NCBI GenBank assembly: GCA_012841565.1
Contig: DUUM01000424.1
Coordinates: forward strand, 17,339-81,338
DNA from: Candidatus Epulonipiscium sp.
GTDB taxonomy: Bacteria; Bacillota_A; Clostridia; Lachnospirales; Cellulosilyticaceae
Length of the DNA stretch: 64,000 nt
Direction of reading: 5' to 3'
The notes under the pieces are model-generated. The model was given only the letters and a program-made list of their open reading frames with translations, searched no databases and was not told where the DNA came from. Positions 56,397-64,000 of the stretch are shown one piece after another (the stretch's first letter is position 1; the number at the start of each line of letters is the position of its first letter). The position numbers and the translations under genes were made by a program.

Positions 56397-59300
56397 TTAC
56401 TTGGATCTAATCAACTCAAATATCATCACTGCTACTTCTGCTCGTGTTGCATTCTCACTCATATCTAACTCTAGAAGTTGTTGTGTCTCTACTTCTCTTA
56501 AATATAAGTTTACGGCATCCTTAGCCCATGGTGCACTATTTAGTTCTTCTGGATGATTGATTGTTTGTAAGTATCCTTTTTGCACGAGTATTCTAGATAA
56601 CACCGTAGCTACTTCTTGTCTTGTTATAGCAGCAGCTGGATCAAACTTATTGTCATCTCGTCCAACTAACCATCCTTCATGAACAGCTGTTGCCACGCTA
56701 TTGTAGTACCATGCTCCTTCTTTAATATCACTAAATCCAACTGTCTCCACTTCTGCAAGTGTTGGAACTGCTCTTGTGACCATAGTCGCAAATTCTGCCC
56801 TTGTCATTTTTTCATTAGGCGCGAATAAGGTTTCGCTCATTCCTACAATATACCCTCTTGCAGATAATTCATCGATTGCTTTTCTTTGCCATGTTATATC
56901 TTTAAGATCTTCAAACCCCTTAGGTAGTGATTCTTTTACGGTATATAAACTAAAATGCGATAATAATGCTTTGATTGTCCCTGCTTCAGCATTGTACAAA
57001 CCACTTACAATGACATAATTATCTCCAATAATTTGATAAACCGTAGGATAATCCTTAACAGATTGATCGACGTCAAATGTTACAGCTATTGGTTTTTTGA
57101 AAGTAGCATCTGTTGTTAAATCAATAATGTTACTCTCTTGCTTTACATTTATTGTATAATCTTGGTTTTCGAATGTGTCATATTCCAAAATAAGGTCTAC
57201 GCCTTTTGTCTTAATAGCAATATTCGCCCTTTTATCTATGGCTTTCCAAAGACTTTCTGGAATAGATACGGCTACATTATTCTCTTGTTTATCAATTTCA
57301 AATTCTAATGTTACTCTCACAGATTTTGTAAGCTGTATGTTGCTTTTTTCAACAGCTTGATTGAGTTGCCGAATGATTTCCTCAGCATCCTTAAGTTGTT
57401 CTTTGACCTTAGAAGCTGAAAGAATAGCTTTTCCATTTTTAAGTGCTACTTCTTGAGTTGTTACTCTAGAAATTAATGATTCTACTAATATAACCATAGC
57501 ATCATGTAATTTCTTAACAGAAGCTGCCCCTTTTTCTTTTGCTATGATATCTGCCATATGAGTAATAATATTACCCGCTTGAGCCTTTGCCTGGACTGAG
57601 TCTAATTTATTAATATCTCTGGCAACCTTTGCTATACCAGCTTCTAGATTTGAACCTTCTCTACTTAACCCATCTAGAGTCTTTATAATATCACTTGGTA
57701 CTTCTAACGGTTTAGATGTGTCTTGATTACTACCAGAACCTTGATTACTATCAGTGCCTGAATCTGAACTACTTGGTTTTTGAGTAGCAATGAGAAACCT
57801 AGCTGTAAGGCCTTCTACTGGTACTGTATATTTTCCACCTACTGGTTGGATTTTTTCTCCTGTGATACCATCTACTAGTACCCTTGTCCCGACCTGCATT
57901 TCATCTAATTGGAAAGTATCTTTTGAGATTCCAGTGTTTAGTAAATATACGACTGTATTTTTGTCATCTTGTTTTAGATCTGCATATTTTGTATCTGTTG
58001 ATAATAAGTGGGTACGCTTTCCGTTCCATAATGCCGGATTTTCACTGCGAAGTTTCATGAGCTTTTGTGTATAGTCGTGTAAATCTTGCTCATCTTTTGT
58101 AAATCCTTCTCCATCTGTAGGAAGACGTCCTGGCATACGTGATATATTATCATCTGCTACAACATGACCTGGAATTACATCCCCTTTATTAACATACCCT
58201 TCGCATTCCATTCCAATTTCTTCTCCATAGAATAAAGTAATTGGCCCAGTATAACTTGCTAAAAAGCTAATAGCTGCTTTGTGCCTCTTCCAATAATCAG
58301 GGTTTTCTTTACCGTATCCTAAATGGGGTGCTCTTTGGATTAAGTCCCCAAATCTTAGAAGGTCATGATTTCCTATCATTAAGTTAGGAATGGCATGATT
58401 TGCATAAACTTTGTGCGTGTCAAATATCTCATCTAACTTTGTAGCTGGCTGGTTATACTTGCCTGATTCTACATGTTCTTCACCTGCTAGTACCTGAACC
58501 ACCCTGTATCTACCTGGGAAGTCAAATGCTGAGTGAAGACCTGGTGCAAAGTCTGGTCCATAACCGCGCTGCTGAATATCTGCTTCTCCTGACCAATCTT
58601 CTCCTACCATATAGCCAAGTGTTCCCCACTTATGCCCGAGAGCTTTACGTTCCTCAGTCTTAGCTTCTACTGCTTCACGGATTTGTCTCCAGTAGTTATC
58701 ATTTTGCATTGGAATAGATACTTGATAACTTTGGTCTAATCTCCAACCATCTATCTCTAATTCATCAATCCAATAGGTGGCTACTTCTTTATAAAAGTTT
58801 AATGTTTCTTTGTCGTAATGCACTGGATTATGAGTTTCTGCCCCTTCACCCGGTGTAATTGTATAACCACTTGGAGAAGCTGGTATATCTACCCCTGCTT
58901 TATGGTGACCAAATACACCATCTAAAAACACATAGATACCCATTTCATGTGCTTGTTGAACTAATTCCTTGGCTTCTGCTAATGTTCCAAATTTAGGATC
59001 AACTGTAAAGTAATCTGTTGTAAAATAACCTGTTGAATCTAACCTATCTGCCGCTTCACTTTGACCAGTAATAGTCTTCGATTCAAAGATTGGTGTTAGC
59101 CATATTGCATTCATTCCCAATTCTTTAATATAAGGAAGCGCCTGTGTAATCCCTTTAAGATCCCCATGGTGATGACTTGGCCCATATCCAAGACCATATC
59201 CTATACCTTTGTCACCATCACGGTATGGCGCCACCATAATCTGGTATGTCCTTAGATTGTTAAAAGCAGTTTTATCAATGACTATATCTTCCATTTTAGT

Positions 59301-62300
59301 ATAGACATAGTCATTAACAAGAGACATATCCCCATTGTCTATACCAATTTTGAGTGTGATTGTATCTCCAACTTTGAGTCCTTTACCAAATGTAATGATT
59401 TGATTGTTCTCAAATGCAATCCCCTTATCTTCTACTGGATCCGTACCATCTAATGTATATGCTGCGTTTATAATATTTTCTCCTGTATATTTCATCTGTA
59501 TTTCTGCCTCATCCTTAAAATAGTTAATATAAGTATTATCATTTTTGGTATCTACACTAATCGTCATGGATGGTTCATAATCGTAAACGTTAAAATTCTC
59601 GTCAATCCAACATGTTTTATCCGTATTTAAATCCGACGACTGTGGGCCACTTGCTCCTTGTGTTAAGACAAACTGACCTTTTTTGCCTTTAGCCCCTTCA
59701 AATACGTGTATATACCACTCACTTGGATCTCCACTTGAATTTTTTAGTGGTTGCAGTTTATTTCCTGGCCACTTCGTGTCTCCAAGCTCTCCCCATGTAT
59801 GGATATAAGCCTCGGCCCAATCCGCAGGTTTTCTAAAATGGACGGCAATATCTTTTTCGGGATTATACGAGGGGCCTTCCTCATCATCATCGTCCCCTGC
59901 TTCTTCCTTATCTGCATAATCAACTGGGTCATGAGAATATAGTCTACCATCGGCCGTAACCCATGCTACTTTGGTCATGACTTCAAAGTTATTTCCTGTA
60001 CCTTTTTGCTTAATTGTAGCATCCCAATTTCCATTATTAAACAAGAACTCTACCTTTTTAGCCGTTTTAATTTCTTTTTTATACCAGCCATCTCGGCCTT
60101 CTACAGCTTTCATAGTACTAGTTTCTCCGCCTAGTTCTTGTCCTCCCATATCCCAATCGTCATCTTTACCAAACCAAATATATGGCTTTTCCCAGTCTTC
60201 TGGTTTTTCTACATAGATGGTTATGTCTTGGGATTCTACCTCTGGAGCTGTTTTGTCATAACTTGCTTTATCTACAAATACATGGGTGCTATTAGGTGTT
60301 ACTTGAACAGTATTACCTTGATATCTAGCAAGTCCTGTTACGCCTGCTCTTTCACTATCAACAACTGTAATCCAGCCTTCCCCTTCTAGTTCCACACTTT
60401 GGAATTGTTTACTTCCATTATGGATGACAACAATCTTATCCCAAGTGTCACTTGCACCTTTTCCTTTTAGTTCATAGCCTACCATGCTATCATCTGGCAT
60501 ATCTAAGAATGTTAAGTTCTCAGAAACTTGCTCTGTGGTTGGCATTCTAAATGCTGGATGATCTTTACGTAGTTTAATTAAACCCTTGTAATACTCATAT
60601 ACTTCGTTATACTCATCTTTCCGTGCCCAATCTAATTGGTTAACACTATCTGGACTCTTATAACTATTCTCATCTCCGCCTTTTGTGCGAAGCATTTCTT
60701 CCCCGGCATGAATAAAAGGCATTCCTTGTGATGTTAATACCACCGCTGCTGCAAACTTATCCATACGAATTTGTTCAAATTCCGTTGCTTTTGGCGCTGA
60801 TATTTGAATCTTATCCCATAAGGTATGGTTATCGTGAGCTGAAACATAGCTGACTGTTTGAGTTGGCTCCTTAGCCCATGGCTCTTTTGAATAATTCACC
60901 TGACTATAATCAACTTGTGGATGCTGCGTAGATGCAACAACACCAAATTTAATGCTTTCTACTGCTGCTTTAGCATCTTTTGCGTTACCATTTATAAAAG
61001 CCACATCTTTTTCATTAAATACAGAACCTTTAAGCCCATCACGAAGATCATCGCTAAATGCTGCTATTCTATTATCTAGCTCTGGAACGTTTTTCTTAAG
61101 TGATCTGTCCTTTTCTGGAAGAGGCGTGTCTCCACCTGTCCAACCTTCACCATACATGATGATTTCCGGATTAATTTTATCTAATTCTTTCCGAATTAAG
61201 TTCATTGTATCAATATCATGTAGGCCCATAAGATCAAAACGGAAGCCGTCAACATTGTATTCCTTTGCCCAATAAGTTACAGAATCTACCATAAACTTAC
61301 GCATCATAGAACGCTCTGAAGCTGTTTCATTACCACACCCTGCACCATCGGAGAATTCTCCTTTTTCATTCATACGGAAATAATATCCCGGAACGATCAG
61401 GTTAAGGTTAGATGTAGCTCCATCCCCACCTAAGTGATTGTATACCACGTCCATAATAACGCCTAAGTCGTTATCATGTATGCCTTTAACCATTTCTTTA
61501 AATTCATTAACACGTACTTCTCCCCGACTTGGATCTGTCGAATAAAATCCTTCTGGTACATTATAGTTTTGCGGATCGTATCCCCAGTTAAATTGAGGTG
61601 TATCTATTTTACTCTCGTCTACTGATAAATAGTCGTAAACAGGTAAAAGATGAACGTGTGTAACGCCTAAATCCTTAATATGATCAAGACCTGTGCTTGT
61701 TCCTTTACCATTTTTAGTACCTGTTTCAATAAGCCCTGTAAACTTACCTTTATTCGTAATACCTGAGTCAGATGCCATAGATAAGTCTCTGACATGGAGC
61801 TCATAAATAATGGCATCTGTTTGATTTGGTACTGTTATATGATCATTTTGTTTCCAATTATCTGGATTCGTACTAGCTAAATCAATGACCATACCACGTT
61901 TTCCATTTGTTCCTGTTGTTTTTGCATATGGGTCAACAGCTTCTACTGTTTTGCCAGCAACTGTTACTTCGTAGGTATAATATGTCCCATTTAAATCTCC
62001 AGCTACGTCGTATGCCCATGTACCTTTTTCCCCCGGAGTCATATCATGAGTAGCAGTTGCACTGCCTGTACTACCAGTTTCATATAATTTAACTTTTACA
62101 GCTGTTGCAGTAGGTGCCCACAATATAAATTGTGTGTGCTCTTTTGTATATAATGCACCTAATTCCCCCTCATATGTATAGAGGCTTTCAAACTTCTCTG
62201 TGCCGTAGATATCGTTAAGGCCTACAGCTAACGCTCCATATCCTTTAATACGCACTTCATAAGGCTTTGCTATATTAAGCTCTTCTAACGCTTTAATCGT

Positions 62301-63890
62301 GCCTGTGATGCTGTCACTATTGATTGTTGCATCTGCATTAATCTTAGCCACACCACCGATTTCCCATAATTCTACATCGGATACATCTGTTATGGGTATA
62401 TTGACTGCAAAATCTATAGACCTAAAATCATCCATTAACTGGGCACTTGTAATAGAAGGTGTTACTTTTCCATAATACACATTAGAATCTCCTTGCATGA
62501 GATATACCGTCATCTCCCCTTTAGCATCAGCATAAGTTAAGTCAATAAAACGATCTCCACCATCTTTTTCAACCCAATCATTACCTGCCTCACTTCTACG
62601 CACAATCAGTCCCACTTGACTTTTCCCCTTCATATCTAAAAAATTTTGGGTTGCTATCTTGCCGTCTTCACTATCTTTTGTAAATTCTACTCCCCTACTA
62701 TCCTCATTTCGTGACCACATCCATAAGTTCCAGCCATCATAATTATTATCCCTACGGGTATAATTCACTGTAACTTTTACATCCTCATAGTTATATTGGA
62801 TAGGTCCTGATATAAAATCCGGATCTCCTGAGGTTACAAATACTTCTTGGTTCCCCGTGGATGTATCAATAAATAAATCTTCGTTATAGTCTTTATCAAC
62901 CCAACCATTTCTCTTGATAATAAATCCTACTTGATCAGTAATATCTGGTAAGGAGATAAGGGTGTATAGGCCATGTTCGTCTTCCCCCATGAACTCTATA
63001 TCTTGTCCTGGTTTATCATTACCTTTATCCCATACATGTATGTTCCAACCCTCGTAATCATTGTTTGTGTTTTTGTAGTGGAGCTTTACTAAGGTTGGTG
63101 CTTTTCGTTCTACTTCTGATTCTTCTGGTTCTTCTGATTCCTCCGCCATTTCTGGTTCACTAAGGTGCATCTTTCCATCAGCTGTTACCCAAACTTCTTT
63201 AGCTGTTGTCATGAATGTTGCATCTTTTGTACCTTTTGGAACAATCTTTTTAGCTTCTTTACTATGTATATCTGCTGTGTCCACAATTTTAAATTCAATA
63301 GCAGGCCCCGTTGTTTCTAATATCTGGGTATACCATGCTTCCCCTTCATCAAGATCTACAGTAATAGCCTGACTCTTGTCATCTCGTAGATCTGCATTAG
63401 CCTGCAAATAAATAGATTCCCATGTAGAAGGCTTTTGTACATTGACCCTTATTTCGTTATCACCTGTCCCGGCTTTAGGATTGAATGAGTAGATTTTATT
63501 ATCGACAACCCAACCTTCTGTAAAAATTTGCGATGTAATCTCTTCTAAGCTACCTGTTTGTTGTTTGCCGTCCCCATCATTGAAAATTACATTTACATAA
63601 CTGGTATCTTCAAAGGTATAAGTATACCAATCTCCGTCTTTTTCGACCACATTGCCTGGCCACTCTGTTTTATCTTCCTTATCTTTGGTCCCATCACTGC
63701 TAATTCTTCCCCAATAATGAATATTAACTCCCTCTTGCCAATCAGCTGGTTTATTAAAATGCAACTTAATACTTTGATTAGGTTGGTCACCCCCTTGCAG
63801 TGATTGAGCAAATACTGGCAACATATTTGCACAAAACATAACAAATACAAGTAACCAACTAATTAAATTTTTCTTTTTCTTTTGATACAC
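56397..63890 (-). CDS. SLH-anchored bifunctional amylopullulanase
   Basis: A 2497-residue cell-surface enzyme. In order (rough): signal peptide 1-29; starch-binding CBM26-like module 35-140; a further starch-binding module 145-245; two CBM41/PUD-like modules 265-360 and 370-475; pullulanase N-terminal domains to 690; a GH13 pullulanase catalytic domain about 690-1130 with FNWGYDP, DGFRFD, GEGW and SAHDNH; CBM26-like modules 1220-1325 and 1345-1440; a second GH13 amylase domain about 1545-1990 with GWRLDQS, VGEDW and GNHD; a Ser/Gly linker; a mostly helical segment; and SLH repeats from about 2300. Both catalytic triads (Asp, Glu, Asp) appear intact. It would cut alpha-1,6 and alpha-1,4 bonds of starch while held to the wall. 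The GTG at 63890 is chosen because GAGGGGGG lies 8 bases upstream. Confidence 0.9.
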   Translation of the reverse strand: MYQKKKKNLISWLLVFVMFCANMLPVFAQSLQGGDQPNQSIKLHFNKPADWQEGVNIHYWGRISSDGTKDKEDKTEWPGNVVEKDGDWYTYTFEDTSYVNVIFNDGDGKQQTGSLEEITSQIFTEGWVVDNKIYSFNPKAGTGDNEIRVNVQKPSTWESIYLQANADLRDDKSQAITVDLDEGEAWYTQILETTGPAIEFKIVDTADIHSKEAKKIVPKGTKDATFMTTAKEVWVTADGKMHLSEPEMAEESEEPEESEVERKAPTLVKLHYKNTNNDYEGWNIHVWDKGNDKPGQDIEFMGEDEHGLYTLISLPDITDQVGFIIKRNGWVDKDYNEDLFIDTSTGNQEVFVTSGDPDFISGPIQYNYEDVKVTVNYTRRDNNYDGWNLWMWSRNEDSRGVEFTKDSEDGKIATQNFLDMKGKSQVGLIVRRSEAGNDWVEKDGGDRFIDLTYADAKGEMTVYLMQGDSNVYYGKVTPSITSAQLMDDFRSIDFAVNIPITDVSDVELWEIGGVAKINADATINSDSITGTIKALEELNIAKPYEVRIKGYGALAVGLNDIYGTEKFESLYTYEGELGALYTKEHTQFILWAPTATAVKVKLYETGSTGSATATHDMTPGEKGTWAYDVAGDLNGTYYTYEVTVAGKTVEAVDPYAKTTGTNGKRGMVIDLASTNPDNWKQNDHITVPNQTDAIIYELHVRDLSMASDSGITNKGKFTGLIETGTKNGKGTSTGLDHIKDLGVTHVHLLPVYDYLSVDESKIDTPQFNWGYDPQNYNVPEGFYSTDPSRGEVRVNEFKEMVKGIHDNDLGVIMDVVYNHLGGDGATSNLNLIVPGYYFRMNEKGEFSDGAGCGNETASERSMMRKFMVDSVTYWAKEYNVDGFRFDLMGLHDIDTMNLIRKELDKINPEIIMYGEGWTGGDTPLPEKDRSLKKNVPELDNRIAAFSDDLRDGLKGSVFNEKDVAFINGNAKDAKAAVESIKFGVVASTQHPQVDYSQVNYSKEPWAKEPTQTVSYVSAHDNHTLWDKIQISAPKATEFEQIRMDKFAAAVVLTSQGMPFIHAGEEMLRTKGGDENSYKSPDSVNQLDWARKDEYNEVYEYYKGLIKLRKDHPAFRMPTTEQVSENLTFLDMPDDSMVGYELKGKGASDTWDKIVVIHNGSKQFQSVELEGEGWITVVDSERAGVTGLARYQGNTVQVTPNSTHVFVDKASYDKTAPEVESQDITIYVEKPEDWEKPYIWFGKDDDWDMGGQELGGETSTMKAVEGRDGWYKKEIKTAKKVEFLFNNGNWDATIKQKGTGNNFEVMTKVAWVTADGRLYSHDPVDYADKEEAGDDDDEEGPSYNPEKDIAVHFRKPADWAEAYIHTWGELGDTKWPGNKLQPLKNSSGDPSEWYIHVFEGAKGKKGQFVLTQGASGPQSSDLNTDKTCWIDENFNVYDYEPSMTISVDTKNDNTYINYFKDEAEIQMKYTGENIINAAYTLDGTDPVEDKGIAFENNQIITFGKGLKVGDTITLKIGIDNGDMSLVNDYVYTKMEDIVIDKTAFNNLRTYQIMVAPYRDGDKGIGYGLGYGPSHHHGDLKGITQALPYIKELGMNAIWLTPIFESKTITGQSEAADRLDSTGYFTTDYFTVDPKFGTLAEAKELVQQAHEMGIYVFLDGVFGHHKAGVDIPASPSGYTITPGEGAETHNPVHYDKETLNFYKEVATYWIDELEIDGWRLDQSYQVSIPMQNDNYWRQIREAVEAKTEERKALGHKWGTLGYMVGEDWSGEADIQQRGYGPDFAPGLHSAFDFPGRYRVVQVLAGEEHVESGKYNQPATKLDEIFDTHKVYANHAIPNLMIGNHDLLRFGDLIQRAPHLGYGKENPDYWKRHKAAISFLASYTGPITLFYGEEIGMECEGYVNKGDVIPGHVVADDNISRMPGRLPTDGEGFTKDEQDLHDYTQKLMKLRSENPALWNGKRTHLLSTDTKYADLKQDDKNTVVYLLNTGISKDTFQLDEMQVGTRVLVDGITGEKIQPVGGKYTVPVEGLTARFLIATQKPSSSDSGTDSNQGSGSNQDTSKPLEVPSDIIKTLDGLSREGSNLEAGIAKVARDINKLDSVQAKAQAGNIITHMADIIAKEKGAASVKKLHDAMVILVESLISRVTTQEVALKNGKAILSASKVKEQLKDAEEIIRQLNQAVEKSNIQLTKSVRVTLEFEIDKQENNVAVSIPESLWKAIDKRANIAIKTKGVDLILEYDTFENQDYTINVKQESNIIDLTTDATFKKPIAVTFDVDQSVKDYPTVYQIIGDNYVIVSGLYNAEAGTIKALLSHFSLYTVKESLPKGFEDLKDITWQRKAIDELSARGYIVGMSETLFAPNEKMTRAEFATMVTRAVPTLAEVETVGFSDIKEGAWYYNSVATAVHEGWLVGRDDNKFDPAAAITRQEVATVLSRILVQKGYLQTINHPEELNSAPWAKDAVNLYLREVETQQLLELDMSENATRAEVAVMIFELIRSK

Positions 63891-63950
63891 TAATATAACC
63901 CCCCTCAAAATCTCGTTAGTGTGGATGAATCTTTATAACATTGCATAGCT

Positions 63951-63960
63951 TTTGCGCAAA
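63951..63960. promoter_or_regulatory. TTTGCGCAAA palindrome upstream of the amylopullulanase
   Basis: A perfect 10-bp palindrome 61 bases before the start codon. It lies between two possible minus-strand -10 sequences (TATAAA at 63969-63964 and at 63937-63932). It may be a repressor site for a sugar-responsive regulator, but its sequence is not the same as the malE operator. Confidence 0.35.
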
Positions 63961-64000
63961 TGTTTTATAACTTATATATTAATATATACTATTTGATTAC

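Noticed and set aside
1..64000. CRISPR arrays, tRNA or rRNA genes and complete insertion sequences
   Set aside because: I saw no regularly spaced direct repeats, no cloverleaf-like sequences and no transposase reading frames.

Overview
The window looks like the chromosome of a low-GC, Gram-positive, anaerobic, polysaccharide-degrading member of the Clostridia, probably a Lachnospirales bacterium of the Cellulosilyticum type. That placement is inferred from the AT-rich sequence, strong GGAGG-type ribosome sites, clostridial gene families, a rubrerythrin-like protein, two giant exported proteins with C-terminal SLH anchors, and three sugar-uptake operons. No database search was possible. Almost every gene is on the minus strand. 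The plus-strand genes are two sugar regulators, a carbonic anhydrase and an AraC remnant.

Layout, left to right: a gene start cut by the left edge; a PutP-type Na+/solute symporter and a YibE/F membrane protein (1-3042); a 1961-residue SLH-anchored surface protein with a PHP metallohydrolase domain (3120-9005); two gene remnants (about 9294-9627); a two-gene ABC exporter (9616-11409); pirin and a beta-carbonic anhydrase, divergent around a shared control region (11586-13172); an orphan PAS histidine kinase, a ferritin-like protein and an iron-type alcohol dehydrogenase (13169-17337). A glucuronoxylan/aldouronate operon follows (17396-29408): GH2, SGNH esterase, GH3, GH67 and LplB/LplC-type permeases, with a divergent AraR-like repressor (29960-31054). 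Several genes of this operon are broken. Next comes a compact operon of two dynamin-like GTPases and a double zinc-ribbon protein (31126-35383). Then an alpha-galactoside operon with its AraC regulator and a fructokinase (35559-43143); a 720-bp graveyard of response-regulator, kinase, VTC and probable CotH fragments (43262-43982); a binding lipoprotein paired with a Cache-GGDEF-EAL protein (44001-48381); and a starch/maltodextrin system (48948-63890) ending in a 2.5-kaa cell-surface amylopullulanase.

The glycan genes form three supply lines. Starch is cut at the cell surface by the SLH-anchored amylopullulanase, imported by MalEFG and processed by 4-alpha-glucanotransferase and glycogen/maltodextrin phosphorylase. 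Alpha-galactosides enter through their own ABC importer and are split by GH36, with fructokinase taking fructose released from sucrose-type products. Aldouronates would enter through LplB/LplC and be taken apart by GH67, GH3, GH2 and the esterase. In this copy the binding protein is a C-terminal stub, the two permease genes are fused by a deletion and GH3 carries a frameshift, so the xylan operon is probably impaired unless the assembly is wrong.

The most interesting features are the tandem dynamin/zinc-ribbon operon, the recurrent short deletions that leave gene ends in place, the sugar-binding lipoprotein paired with a c-di-GMP enzyme, and the SLH-anchored PHP-domain protein.
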